Below are positions 1 to 9,761 of a stretch of 28,212 bases of DNA, in pieces. The notes beneath the pieces are model-generated. The model was given only the letters and a program-made list of their open reading frames with translations. It searched no databases and was not told the origin of the DNA. The stretch's first letter is position 1; every line of letters starts with the position of its first letter. The position numbers and the translations under genes were made by a program. This DNA comes from Myxococcales bacterium (GTDB lineage: Bacteria; Myxococcota; Polyangia; Polyangiales; Polyangiaceae), in assembly GCA_003151595.1 (NCBI GenBank), contig PLXW01000035.1, positions 1-28,212 on the forward strand. The letters run 5' to 3'.

Positions 1-1
1 G

Positions 2-1453
2 CGCGCCGTCGCGTGGGCCGGCGCTCTCCGCGCGTCGCTGGCGCGCGCGTGGATCCCGACGACCGGCCCGGCGCGCTGGGACCTCCTCCTCGCCCGCTTC
101 GAGCTGCTGGCCCGCGCGCTCCACGATCTCGACGCCAGCGCGCGCCTCGCGTCGCTCTCGGCCGAGCGACGTCGCCCGCTCCGCGTCGCCGTGGTCGGGG
201 AGTTCAACGCCGGCAAGAGCACGTTCATCAACGCCATGGTCGGCCAGGAGATCGCGCCCATGGGCGTCCTCCCCACGACGGCCACGCTCCACCATCTTCG
301 CTACGCGCCCGATCCGATCGCGCGCATCCTCTTTCACGCCGGCCAGAACGGCGACGGCCCCCCGGAGCGCATCGTCCCCGTCGGCGATCTCCGCACGGTG
401 CTGAAGGCGATCGACGCCGCCGACGTCCGCCGCGTCGAGATCCTGCTCCCCATCGTCTCGCTCACGCGCGTCGAGGTCCTCGACACCCCCGGCTTCAACG
501 CCCCCGACGCGCGCCACACCGAAGCCGCGCGCCGCGCGTTCGACGAAGCCGACGCCGCCATCTGGCTCCTCGACGCCGCGCAGCCGATGAAGAAGAGCGA
601 GCGCGAGGTGCTCGACGAAGCGCGCGCGGCGCGCCTGCCGGTGCAGGTGCTGGTGAACAAAGTGGATCGCCTGGCCGAGGCCGATCGCGCGCGCGTGATG
701 GCCGCGGTGAACGAAGGGCTCGCCGAGAGCGGCCTCGCGTCGTGGACTCCGCCGCTGGCGTTCAGCGCGCGGCTGGCGCTCGCGGGGAAGCTCGGGAACG
801 CCGACGCGCTGGCCGCCTCGGGGTGGCCCGAGGTGGAGGCGATGCTCGAGCGCGAGCTGATCGCGCGGAGCGACGAGCTGAAGGAGCGCGCGCTGCGAAG
901 ACGCGCGCTGGCGATCGTAGGCTCGATGGGGCACGCCGCGGCGCGCGAAGCTGACGAGGAGCGTGCGCGCGACGACGCGAGGCGCGCGCGAAGCGAAGCC
1001 GTTGCGCACGCCGCCGCGCGGATCGATCGCGACGCCGAGACGATCGCCGCGCGCATCGCCGAGGGGCTCACGCGCGTCGCCGCCGCGTGGCACGCCGACC
1101 TCGCGCTCGTCATCGCCGGACGCGACCCCGACTCACTCGCCGCCGACGCCTCGCTCGCCCGCTACCGCGTCGACCGCGCCCTCGCCCACCTCGCCCGCCC
1201 GCTGGCCCACGCCCTCGCCGGCGCGGCCGACGGCACCGGGATCACCCCGGCCGACCTCGCTCCGATCGCACGCGCAACGATCCGCGCCTTCGCCTCGGTC
1301 GCGCGCGACCCATCGTCACTCGTCCCGCTCGCGCGAAGCGCCGTCGCCTCCCTCGTCGAGCACCTCACGTCGGCCGCCGCCGTCCCCCCTCCCCCGCAAC
1401 GCGCCTCGGGCCTCGTCGGCGAGCTGAGCGCGTTCGCGGAAGCCCTGGGCTGA
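2..1453 (+). CDS. Dynamin-like GTPase family protein, 5'-truncated
   Basis: The frame is open from the first bases of the window, so the true start lies upstream. The visible part is 483 codons. GTPase motifs are clear: P-loop GEFNAGKS (codons 197-220), a G2 threonine in PTTAT, G3 DTPG (482-493) and G4 NKVD (656-667). GEFNAGKSTFINA is typical of bacterial dynamin-like or dynamin-N family proteins, which act on or near membranes. After the G domain the protein is Ala/Arg/Glu-rich and probably helical, as expected for the stalk of such proteins, ending in a C-terminal helical region. An internal GTG at 191 lies just before the P-loop; using it as the start would remove part of the first strand of the G domain. 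The cellular role cannot be told from sequence. The next gene begins 50 bp downstream on the same strand. Confidence 0.85.
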   Translation, partial: RAVAWAGALRASLARAWIPTTGPARWDLLLARFELLARALHDLDASARLASLSAERRRPLRVAVVGEFNAGKSTFINAMVGQEIAPMGVLPTTATLHHLRYAPDPIARILFHAGQNGDGPPERIVPVGDLRTVLKAIDAADVRRVEILLPIVSLTRVEVLDTPGFNAPDARHTEAARRAFDEADAAIWLLDAAQPMKKSEREVLDEARAARLPVQVLVNKVDRLAEADRARVMAAVNEGLAESGLASWTPPLAFSARLALAGKLGNADALAASGWPEVEAMLERELIARSDELKERALRRRALAIVGSMGHAAAREADEERARDDARRARSEAVAHAAARIDRDAETIAARIAEGLTRVAAAWHADLALVIAGRDPDSLAADASLARYRVDRALAHLARPLAHALAGAADGTGITPADLAPIARATIRAFASVARDPSSLVPLARSAVASLVEHLTSAAAVPPPPQRASGLVGELSAFAEALG

Positions 1454-1503
1454 ATCGCGCCGCGGAGCACGCCCCTCCCACATGGACTAGAGTGAACCGC
1501 GTG

Positions 1504-1980
1504 ATGCGCCGCACCCTCTGGATGGCCCTCGCGATCGCCGCTGTCACCGCGCCGCGCGCGTCGTTCGCCGATCCGCCGCCGCTCCTTCAAGTGGGCGACG
1601 GCGCGCTGGCGGTCCAGGCCGACAAGCTCGAGATCGACGTCGCGGGCGGCGGGGCGATCCTCACCGGCAACGTCACGCTCACCAAGGGCGACCTCAAAGT
1701 GAGCTGCCCGCGGATCGATCTGAAGTTCGACTCCACGCCGCACGTCATCTGGGCGCGCGGCTCCGGCGGCGTCACGGCGGACGTCCGCGGTGTGCACGCC
1801 GAAGGACCCGAAGCGGAGCTCGACTTGCCCAAGCAGGTGCTCGATCTCCGCGGCGGCGTGCGCCTCGCGCGGGGTCAGGGGTGGCTGCAAGCGGACCAGG
1901 CGCGCATCGACATCGCCACGGGCAAGGTGACCGCGACGCAAGTGAAGGGATCGATCCCGGTCCCGCCCCACAAGCCGTGA
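1504..1980 (+). CDS. lptA: LptA-like (OstA-like) periplasmic LPS-transport protein
   Basis: 158 aa. Residues 1-22 form a signal peptide (RR, hydrophobic LWMALAIAAVTA, cleavage near SFA/D). The mature part reads as an OstA/LptA beta-jellyroll: ADKLEID (39-45), ILTGNVTLTKGDLKVSC (52-68), then LDLRGGVRL (113-121) and QADQARIDIATGKVTA (129-144). LptA proteins bridge LPS across the periplasm. The identification rests on this repeat pattern and on direct coupling to an LptB-type ATPase and rpoN, a gene order well known in Proteobacteria. A GTG at 1501 directly precedes the ATG and could also serve as start. The stop overlaps the lptB start by 4 nt (GTGA). No LptC precedes it; the upstream gene is a GTPase instead. 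Confidence 0.75.
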   Translation: MRRTLWMALAIAAVTAPRASFADPPPLLQVGDGALAVQADKLEIDVAGGGAILTGNVTLTKGDLKVSCPRIDLKFDSTPHVIWARGSGGVTADVRGVHAEGPEAELDLPKQVLDLRGGVRLARGQGWLQADQARIDIATGKVTATQVKGSIPVPPHKP

Positions 1981-2720
1981 CCAGCGCGACGACGGCGCGC
2001 ACGCTTCTTCGAGGCGAGGCGATTCACGTCGTCCGCGGGGGGAAGGCGGTCGTGCGCGGCGTGACGATCGAAGCGCGCGCTCATGAAGTGCTCGCGGTGG
2101 TCGGCCCCTCGGGCGCCGGGAAGTCGACCCTGTTCCGCGCGCTCGTGGGCGAGCTCCCGATGGAGCGCGGGCGCGTGACGCTCGAAGGGGTCGACGTCAC
2201 CGGCTGGCCGTTGTGGCGGCGCGCACGCAGCGGCGTCGGCTACGTCCCTCAGACGCCGAGCGTCCTCTTCGGCCTCACGGTCCGGGAGAACCTCGCCACG
2301 TTCCACCGCATCGTCCACGGCACCGACGGCGACCCCGAAGGGAAAGCCGCCCGCGTCGACCTCTCGGAGCGACTCGACGTCGCCGCCGGCGAGCTCTCGG
2401 CCGGCGAGCGCCGTCGGCTAGAGGTCGCCCGGGCCTTGGTCCGCACCCCGCGCGTCCTGATTTGCGACGAGCCCTTCGCCGGGGTCGACCCGGCAGGCTC
2501 CGCGCGAGTCGCCGCGCTCCTTCGCGACCTGGCCGCCACCGGCGTCGCCATCGTCCTCGCCGACCACCACGTCTCGGAGGCTCTCGCTCTCGCCACGCGC
2601 GCCGTCCTCCTGCTCGACGGCGAGGTGGCGACCGAGTCGGATCCGCAGTCCTTCAGGGATCATCCGCTCGTCCGGGACCGGTACCTCGGGAGCTGGAGTC
2701 TCGCGCCGCCGCCGCCCTAG
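1977..2720 (+). CDS. lptB: LPS export ABC transporter ATPase LptB
   Basis: 247 aa from the GTG at 1977, whose last bases overlap the lptA stop, suggesting translational coupling. ABC motifs in order: Walker A GPSGAGKS (43-50), Q-loop in GVGYVPQ (Q92), signature LSAGERRRLEVARAL (140-154), Walker B VLICDEPFAGVDP (160-172) and a His-switch in LADHHVSE (H197/H198). The DEPFAGVDP stretch and the GERRR that follows the signature are characteristic of LptB rather than of other ABC ATPases. The signature has LSAGE where LSGGE is usual. LptB powers LPS extraction by LptFGC at the inner membrane; lptF, lptG and lptC are not in the window. rpoN follows after 159 bp. Confidence 0.88.
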   Translation: MTSATTARTLLRGEAIHVVRGGKAVVRGVTIEARAHEVLAVVGPSGAGKSTLFRALVGELPMERGRVTLEGVDVTGWPLWRRARSGVGYVPQTPSVLFGLTVRENLATFHRIVHGTDGDPEGKAARVDLSERLDVAAGELSAGERRRLEVARALVRTPRVLICDEPFAGVDPAGSARVAALLRDLAATGVAIVLADHHVSEALALATRAVLLLDGEVATESDPQSFRDHPLVRDRYLGSWSLAPPPP

Positions 2721-2792
2721 CGCCCCTTCAGACTGGGGGTGAGCCTGGGGTCCCGCACAAACGCCGTGCGTTTCACCGCCCGGCCTGAGCGC

Positions 2793-2809
2793 TTGGCACG
2801 ATTGTCGCT
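2793..2809 (+). promoter_or_regulatory. Candidate sigma-54 (-24/-12) promoter upstream of rpoN
   Basis: TTGGCACGATTGTCGCT matches the sigma-54 consensus TTGGCACG-N4-TTGCW with one mismatch in the -12 element (TCGC for TTGC). GG (2795-2796) and GC (2807-2808) are separated by exactly 10 nt. The predicted +1 is near 2820, leaving a leader of about 60 nt before the rpoN ATG. Autoregulation by RpoN is an inference. Confidence 0.45.
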
Positions 2810-2879
2810 GCGCGGCCCTGACCGGCGTGTTACTTTCAGTAGAACCCCGGTGAAAACGCACTTTTCGGCAGGGTAATCG

Positions 2880-4415
2880 ATGGAGATCAAGCAACAGCTA
2901 CGCCTCAGTCAGCAGCTGGTGATGACACCCCAGTTGCAGCAGGCGATCCGCCTCTTGCAGCTTTCGCGCCTCGAGCTGATCGACGAGATCCGCAAAGAGC
3001 TCGACGCGAACCCGGTCCTCGCCGACGAAGAGGGGGACGGTCGTCCTCCCCAGGCCAAGACCCGTCAAGACGAAGCCCCGCCGCTCGTCGAGAACGGCGC
3101 CATGCTGTCCGACGAACGCCTCGGCCTGAGCGAGCGCCTCTCGGAGCGGACCCGGAGCGACGAGCTCCAGCGCGCCAAGGACGAGAAGACCGTCCAGGAC
3201 ATCGACTGGGAGAAGTTCCTCGAGAACCGCACCCTCCAGCAGCCCCTCCAGGCGAGCCGGGGCGGCTTCGAGGAGATGCCGCCGATCGAGCAAAACCTCA
3301 CCAAGCAGCAAAGCCTCGTCGATCACTTGAAGTGGCAGCTCCAACTGTCCGATTTCAACGACTCCGAGCGCCGCTTCGCCGAGCTCGTCCTCGGCAACCT
3401 GGACGACCAGGGGTTTCTCGATCTCAAAGGCATGGAGCGCGAAGACGGCAGCCGCACGCCGGACCTCACGCTCGACGATCTCGCCGCGGAAGCCGAGCTC
3501 GACGCCGAAGACGCGCCCGAAGTGCTCCGCATGATGCAGGAGTGGGATCCGGTGGGCGCGTGCACTCGCGACCTGCGCGAGTGCCTCCGCGTTCAGGCCG
3601 AGGTGTTCGGCTGCGACGACCTCGAGCTCGCCATCATCGACAAGCACCTCCATAACCTCGAGAAGCACAACTACGCCGCCATCGCGCGCGACCTCAAGGT
3701 GCCGGTCGAGGAGATCTACGAAGCGGTCAAAGAGATCCAGAAGCTGGAGAGCCGCCCGGCCCGGAACTTCACCGAGACCGACGAGAAGACGATCGCCATC
3801 ACCCCCGACGTCTACGTCGTGAAGGACGGCGACAAGTTCTCGGTCAGCGACAACGACCGCGGGGTCCAGCGCCTCTACATCAACGAGACGCTCACCAAGC
3901 AGCTCCTGAAGGACCCCAACGCCAAGGAGTTCATCGGCGAGAAGCTCCGCAACGCGCAGTGGCTCATTCGCGCCATCGAGCAGCGCCGAAAGACGATCAT
4001 CCGCGTCACCGAGTGCATCGTCGAGAAGCAGCGCGACTTCTTCGAGAAGGGGGTCGCCTACTTGAAGCCGATGATCCTTCGCGACGTCGCCGAAGCGGTC
4101 GGCATGCACGAGTCGACGATCAGCCGCGTCACGACGAACAAGTACGTCCACACGCCGCAAGGGCTGTTCGAGCTGAAGTACTTCTTCAACTCGTCGATCC
4201 GCCGCGTGTCGGAAGAAGACATCGCGTCGGAGAGCGTGAAGCAGGCGATCAAGAAGATCATCGAGGTCGAGGACAAGTCGAACCCGCTCAGCGATCAGGC
4301 GATCGTCGAGATCCTCGCCAAGAACGACGGCATCCAGATCGCGCGCCGCACGGTCGCGAAGTACCGCGAGATGCTCGGCATCCTCGCGTCCAGCAAGCGC
4401 AAGAAGCTGTTCTAG
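2880..4415 (+). CDS. rpoN: RNA polymerase sigma-54 factor RpoN
   Basis: 511 aa, near the usual family length (~480-520). Region I is the Gln/Leu-rich N-terminus (MEIKQQLRLSQQLVMTPQLQ and following, 1-45), which contacts activators. An acidic linker (about 48-115) follows, then the core-binding domain, a helix-turn-helix region beginning near M398 (ILRDVAEAVGMHESTISRVT) that recognises the -12 element, and the RpoN box ARRTVAKYRE (488-497) that reads -24. All hallmark segments are intact. The start ATG has AGGG six bases upstream. The gene follows lptA-lptB in the usual order, but hpf and the PTS-Ntr genes that normally come next are ~11.8 kb away at 16264. A sigma-54-like motif lies upstream at 2793-2809. 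Confidence 0.97.
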   Translation: MEIKQQLRLSQQLVMTPQLQQAIRLLQLSRLELIDEIRKELDANPVLADEEGDGRPPQAKTRQDEAPPLVENGAMLSDERLGLSERLSERTRSDELQRAKDEKTVQDIDWEKFLENRTLQQPLQASRGGFEEMPPIEQNLTKQQSLVDHLKWQLQLSDFNDSERRFAELVLGNLDDQGFLDLKGMEREDGSRTPDLTLDDLAAEAELDAEDAPEVLRMMQEWDPVGACTRDLRECLRVQAEVFGCDDLELAIIDKHLHNLEKHNYAAIARDLKVPVEEIYEAVKEIQKLESRPARNFTETDEKTIAITPDVYVVKDGDKFSVSDNDRGVQRLYINETLTKQLLKDPNAKEFIGEKLRNAQWLIRAIEQRRKTIIRVTECIVEKQRDFFEKGVAYLKPMILRDVAEAVGMHESTISRVTTNKYVHTPQGLFELKYFFNSSIRRVSEEDIASESVKQAIKKIIEVEDKSNPLSDQAIVEILAKNDGIQIARRTVAKYREMLGILASSKRKKLF

Positions 4416-4424
4416 GTCGCGCGA

Positions 4425-4460
4425 GCGGCGCGCCCCTCCGCGTGGGAGAGAGCGCGCCGC
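4425..4460. terminator. Strong hairpin between convergent rpoN and the lipoprotein gene
   Basis: GCGGCGCGC (4425-4433) pairs perfectly with GCGCGCCGC (4452-4460). The loop can form an inner CTCC/GGAG stem. A short GACG-CTTT-CGTC hairpin follows at 4464-4475. No T tract is present on either strand, so this is a candidate bidirectional or Rho-assisted terminator rather than a canonical intrinsic one. Confidence 0.45.
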
Positions 4461-4473
4461 GGCGACGCTTTCG

Positions 4474-6660
4474 TCAGCGCTTCGTGGGGAGCGCGCGCAC
4501 GAGATGGCGCGCGTGGCGGGACGCCGGACGCAACGACGGCGCGGTCGGGACCACCTGATTGCCGCCGCAGTTCGGCGCGCCGACCACGCAGCAGCTCGTG
4601 TAGAGCGCGTTGGCCGGGAAGACGAGCTCATCGTAGTCGTCGCACGCGAGGAGCTGGACGCCCCCTTCCCCGTCGAACGCGAACATCGAGGTCTGATCGC
4701 CGTCGATCGTGTACATCCACTCGCTCTGCTCGAGATCGATCGTGAGCACGTTGGTGGTCATCGGCACGTAGCCCCACGGGTCGGTCGGTCCCGGGAGCGT
4801 GCTGAAGCCGCCGTAGGGGGCGTCGCCGAGGGTCCACGGAGACGAGGACAGCGGGCGCACGACTTGACCCGTGATGATGACCGGTCCGCTGCTCACGGTC
4901 ACCGTGATGGGCTGCGGATGAATCGCCGCGACGTGGACGAGGCGGAGCGCGGCATAGTTGTTCGCGTCGTACTCCACGTCTTCGATCACGACGACGCTGG
5001 TGGCGAGGGTGGTGAGCGAGGGGCTCGTGGGCTGCCGGCCGGCGTCGATCGTATCGCCTGCGTCGTCGGTGAAGACCGGCGGCGGACCGGCGTCGTACGG
5101 CGGGACGGCGCCGGCGTCGTCCGGAACCGCGGCGTACCCGGTGAGGAGGAGCGACGTGTATCCGCCGCCCGCGCCGGTGAACGCCTGATACGTCGTGTCG
5201 GGCGCGACGGCCGTCGCGCAATTCGCGGCGCCGGCGGCCACGAACCGGGCGTCGAACGTGAAGCCGCCGTGCAGATTGAAGTACGTGCTGATGAACTGCG
5301 CGGGGATCGCGGTTCCACCATCGATGCCGCTCTGCGCGAGCAGCGGGCCCGCGTAGCTGCCGTACGAGTGGTACTTCACGCAGACGTCGCGATCGAGGCC
5401 GTCGGCCGAGAAGTCGCCGAAGCGGGTGTATGACCCGCTCGAGTCGGCGACGACGTCGGAGTGCGCGCACTTCGTGAGCAGGGCGCTCGTCGTGCTCGGC
5501 TGGCCGTCGTAACACCACACGAGGACCGGCAGGCGACCGGCGCCCGGCTCGCTCGCATAGAACGCGGTGAGGATGCCGCCGGCCGGGAGCGTGAGAGAGT
5601 CGGTGGTGAACGGCGTGTACTGGGCTTCTTGTCCGCTCACGGTCGTGAGCGTCGAGTCGACGCCGGAGAGCGGGTCGATCTCGCGGTAGCCGTTCGTCGC
5701 CGCGGGATCGATCTGCGCGTGCGCCGTGACGTTCGTGAAGAGCGACGTGAGGAGGATGCCGCCGCCGATGCCGAAGTCGGCGCCGGTGAGTGTCACGCCG
5801 GCGTCGAAGGAGCCCACGTCGGCGTCGGACGGGGGACCCGCGTCGTTCGGCGTGACGACGTCGCTCTCGGAGACGTTCACGAAGCGGACCTTCGCCTTGC
5901 CGGCGGCGGTCGTCGTGTCGTCGGTGAACGCGAAGACGTCGGCGATCGATGCGGCGGGGTTGGCAGGGTCGACGAGCACCGCCGTCATCGCCGCGCCGGC
6001 GACGACGGGCGGCAACGACGTGAAGTCGCTCGACGGCGGAGCGCCCGCGTCGACTGCGCCCCCCTCACCGGCATCGTCGGCGCCGCTCGGCGCGCCGGCA
6101 TCCGGCAGATCGCACATCGTGCTTCCGGCGGAGACGATGCGCGCGTCGTAGTGACCCGGCGCGACCTGGAAGTACTTCGTCACGTCGAACGGGTGCAGCC
6201 CTGCGGCGAACGAAGACTTCGCGAGGAGCGGCCCGACCCACGCGCCCGTGCCGTGCGGCGCGATGCAGACGTCGTACGCGCGCCCGCCTCCGTCGCCGAG
6301 GTCGAGAGGGATGGGCGGCAGGACCACGGCTCCCCCCTGGATGACCGGGGCCGCGCCCGTCCCGCCGACGAACCACGCGAAGCGCACCAGCGCCGGCGCC
6401 GGACCTGCGTCGGCATCCGGGACGCTCGCCTCTTCTTGCGGAGGAGAGCCGCCGTCGACCAGCTTCGTACCGCCATCGGTCCCCGGCACCGTCGCATCGA
6501 AGCCGGGGAGCGGCGTCGATGAGTCGGGCTGCGGCAGCGGCGCGCCGCCATCGGCCGTGGGAGCGGCGCTGTCATCGCTCACGCACGCGGGCATCACTGC
6601 ACCGGCGGCGAGAGCTCCCAGCATCAAAGCGACGGCGATCTGCTCGCGTGCGAAGCGCAT
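4474..6660 (-). CDS. Large Asp-Ala-Gly-rich lipoprotein with duplicated DUF4397-like units
   Basis: 728 aa. The N-terminus is a signal peptide (MRFAREQIAVALMLGALAAG) ending at AVMPAC26, a plausible but non-canonical lipobox. A low-complexity Ala/Asp/Pro/Gly linker (27-88) follows, typical of myxobacterial surface lipoproteins. Two homologous units are visible. One has DVC (130-132), GPLLAKS (143-149), YF, YDARIVSAG (171-179) and C183. The other has DVC (425-427), GPLLAQS (438-444), YF, FDARFVAAG (469-477) and C481. VRFVNVS (258-264) and LRLVHVA (572-578) recall DUF4397 domains. The function is unknown; a surface-exposed adhesive or binding role is a guess. The start is supported by GGAGG five bases upstream (6666-6670, minus strand). 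It is transcribed towards rpoN and is divergent from the TauE gene. Confidence 0.8.
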   Translation of the reverse strand: MRFAREQIAVALMLGALAAGAVMPACVSDDSAAPTADGGAPLPQPDSSTPLPGFDATVPGTDGGTKLVDGGSPPQEEASVPDADAGPAPALVRFAWFVGGTGAAPVIQGGAVVLPPIPLDLGDGGGRAYDVCIAPHGTGAWVGPLLAKSSFAAGLHPFDVTKYFQVAPGHYDARIVSAGSTMCDLPDAGAPSGADDAGEGGAVDAGAPPSSDFTSLPPVVAGAAMTAVLVDPANPAASIADVFAFTDDTTTAAGKAKVRFVNVSESDVVTPNDAGPPSDADVGSFDAGVTLTGADFGIGGGILLTSLFTNVTAHAQIDPAATNGYREIDPLSGVDSTLTTVSGQEAQYTPFTTDSLTLPAGGILTAFYASEPGAGRLPVLVWCYDGQPSTTSALLTKCAHSDVVADSSGSYTRFGDFSADGLDRDVCVKYHSYGSYAGPLLAQSGIDGGTAIPAQFISTYFNLHGGFTFDARFVAAGAANCATAVAPDTTYQAFTGAGGGYTSLLLTGYAAVPDDAGAVPPYDAGPPPVFTDDAGDTIDAGRQPTSPSLTTLATSVVVIEDVEYDANNYAALRLVHVAAIHPQPITVTVSSGPVIITGQVVRPLSSSPWTLGDAPYGGFSTLPGPTDPWGYVPMTTNVLTIDLEQSEWMYTIDGDQTSMFAFDGEGGVQLLACDDYDELVFPANALYTSCCVVGAPNCGGNQVVPTAPSLRPASRHARHLVRALPTKR

Positions 6661-6833
6661 CGTTGCCTCCCTCGAGTCGGAAAAAAAACAGTCGGGAACG
6701 ATCGCAGGAGAACATGCGTCGACGCCGTTGAGGAGATGGGCATCGCACGCACCGTGTCGGTGAGTGTGCTTGCCGCGAGCCGATATGAGCCGCGAGAACG
6801 CGCGCGCGCGACTGCTACCGTGTGCACCTCGCC

Positions 6834-7588
6834 ATGAGCCCCGTCACGCTTGCTCTTCTCTTCCTCGCGGCGGCCGTCGGTGGCGCGCTCAACTCGGTGG
6901 CCGGAGGGGGGAGCTTCATCGCCTTCCCTGCCCTGCTCTTCGCCGGCGTCGCGCCCGTCGCGGCGAACGCCACGAACACCGTCGCGCTCTGGCCGGCGGG
7001 CCTGGCCAGCGCGTTCGCGTACCGGCGTGAGGTGCCGGGATCGCGAAAGGTCCTGGTGCTCCTCTCGATCGCCAGCCTCGTCGGCGGGACCGCGGGGGCG
7101 GTCCTTCTCTTGAAGACGAGCGAGTCGGCGTTCGTTCGATTGATCCCGTGGCTGCTCCTCGTCGCCACCTCGCTTTTCACGTTCGGCAAGCGCGTGACCT
7201 CGCGCTTCGCAAGCACGGGAGACGACGCTTCCCCGCGCACGCTGGTGATCGTGGCTGTCGTTCAGACCGTGATCGCGCTGTACGGCGGCTACTTCGGCGG
7301 CGGCATGGGCATACTCATGCTGGCCACGCTCTCGCTCATCGGCATGACGAACATCCACGCCATGAACGCGCTGAAGACGATCCTCGGCGCGATCATCAAC
7401 GGCGCGGCGGTCGTCTTGTTCGTCATCGCGCGCGCCGTCGACTGGACGCCTGGCGTGGTGATGGTCGCCGGCGGGATCGTCGGAGGCTACGCCGGCGCGG
7501 CGCTCGCGCGGCGCGTCGACCCGAAGCGCGTACGCGGATTCGTGCTCGTCGTCGCCTGGGCGATGACGGCTTATTTTTTCGTGAAGAC

Positions 7589-7601
<13 letters not shown>
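6834..7601 (+). CDS. TauE/SafE (DUF81) family membrane permease
   Basis: 255 aa from the ATG at 6834; a GTG four codons earlier (6822) is an alternative start. About eight hydrophobic segments are visible. Family hallmarks occur in both halves: GGALNSVAGGGSFIAFPALL (16-35) with TNTVALWPAG (48-56), and the second-half counterpart YGGYFGGGMGI (150-160) followed by MNALKTILGAIING (177-190). The internal duplication is typical of TauE/SafE proteins, which are proposed to export sulfite, sulfoacetate or other organosulfur anions. The substrate cannot be assigned here. The 3' end overlaps the convergent kynA gene by 13 bp. No sulfur-metabolism genes lie nearby. Confidence 0.88.
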
Positions 7602-8731
<1,130 letters not shown>

Positions 8732-8795
8732 GTTCGCGCCCGCAAGGTGCCACGCTTCTTGCGTTTGCGCGACGACGGCGCGAGAACGGCGCGCG

Positions 8796-9761
8796 ATGAT
8801 CGACACGCCCCGCCGAACGCTCTACCCGGAGATCACGCCTTACCGCACCGGCCGCCTCCGCGTGTCCGACGTGCACGACCTCTACTTCGAAGAGTCGGGC
8901 AACCCCGAGGGGAAGCCGGTGGTCTTCTTCCACGGCGGCCCCGGCGGCGGCACCGAGCCGAAGCACCGCCGCTTCTTCGATCCGTCGCGCTACCGCATCG
9001 TGCTCTTCGATCAGCGCGGCTCGGGCAAGTCCACGCCGCACGCCTCGCTGGTCGACAACACGACGTGGCACCTCGTGGCCGACGCCGAAGCGCTCCGCAC
9101 GCACTTGGGGATCGCCAGGTGGCAGGCGTTCGGCGGGTCGTGGGGATCGACGCTGGCCGTCGCCTACGCCGAGGAGCACCCCGATCGGGTGACCGAGCTC
9201 GTGCTGCGCGGGATCTTTCTCCTCCGCAAACAGGAGATCGACTGGTTCTACCAGCGCGGCGCCAGCGCCATCTTCCCCGACGCCTGGGAGATGTACGAGG
9301 CGGCGATCCCCGAAGAAGAGCGGGGCGACTTCGTTCGCGCCTACCACAAGCGACTCACCAGCGACGACCCGCGCGTCCGCGCCGACGCCGCGCGCGCGTG
9401 GAGCGTGTGGGAAGGAATGACGAGCTGCCTGGTCCCGAACGCGGAGCTCGTCGCGCGCTACGGAGGCGACGTGTTCGCCGAGGCGTTCGCGCGGATCGAG
9501 TGCCATTACTTCGTGAATGGCGGGTTCTGGGATCCCGATCGCGAGCCGCTCAATCCGGCGCGAATCGCCCGCATCCGTCACATCCCCGGCGTCATCGTTC
9601 AAGGGCGCTACGACGTCGTGTGCCCGATGGAGACCGCGTGGGCGCTTCATCGTGCGTGGCCCGAGGCAGACCTCCGCATCATCGGCGACTCGGGTCACTC
9701 GGCGACCGAGGCGGGGACGGTTCACGAGCTCGTGAGCGCGACGGATGGGTTCCGGGCATGA
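8796..9761 (+). CDS. pip: Proline iminopeptidase (alpha/beta hydrolase, family S33)
   Basis: 321 aa, the usual length for bacterial Pip. It removes N-terminal proline from peptides. Visible features: oxyanion-hole motif HGGPGGG (46-52), DQRGSGKS (72-79), nucleophile elbow GGSWG (S115), catalytic Asp in GRYDVVCP (D273) and His in DSGHS (H301). The WEG motif in WSVWEGM (202-208) is also typical. The ATG at 8796 gives the family N-terminus (LYPEITPYRTGRLRVSD); an in-frame ATG at 8724 would overlap kynA on the other strand. The gene is divergent from kynA with 64 bp between starts. Its stop overlaps the next start by 4 nt (ATGA), implying an operon with ydfG. Confidence 0.92.
   Translation: MIDTPRRTLYPEITPYRTGRLRVSDVHDLYFEESGNPEGKPVVFFHGGPGGGTEPKHRRFFDPSRYRIVLFDQRGSGKSTPHASLVDNTTWHLVADAEALRTHLGIARWQAFGGSWGSTLAVAYAEEHPDRVTELVLRGIFLLRKQEIDWFYQRGASAIFPDAWEMYEAAIPEEERGDFVRAYHKRLTSDDPRVRADAARAWSVWEGMTSCLVPNAELVARYGGDVFAEAFARIECHYFVNGGFWDPDREPLNPARIARIRHIPGVIVQGRYDVVCPMETAWALHRAWPEADLRIIGDSGHSATEAGTVHELVSATDGFRA

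Noticed and set aside
2898..4631. Minus-strand open frame of 577 codons opposite rpoN
   Set aside because: It mirrors rpoN codons; the plus strand has unambiguous sigma-54 domains.
8748..8763. TGCCACGCTTCTTGCG as a sigma-54 promoter for pip
   Set aside because: The -12 element is perfect, but the nearly invariant GG of the -24 element is GC; too weak to list.
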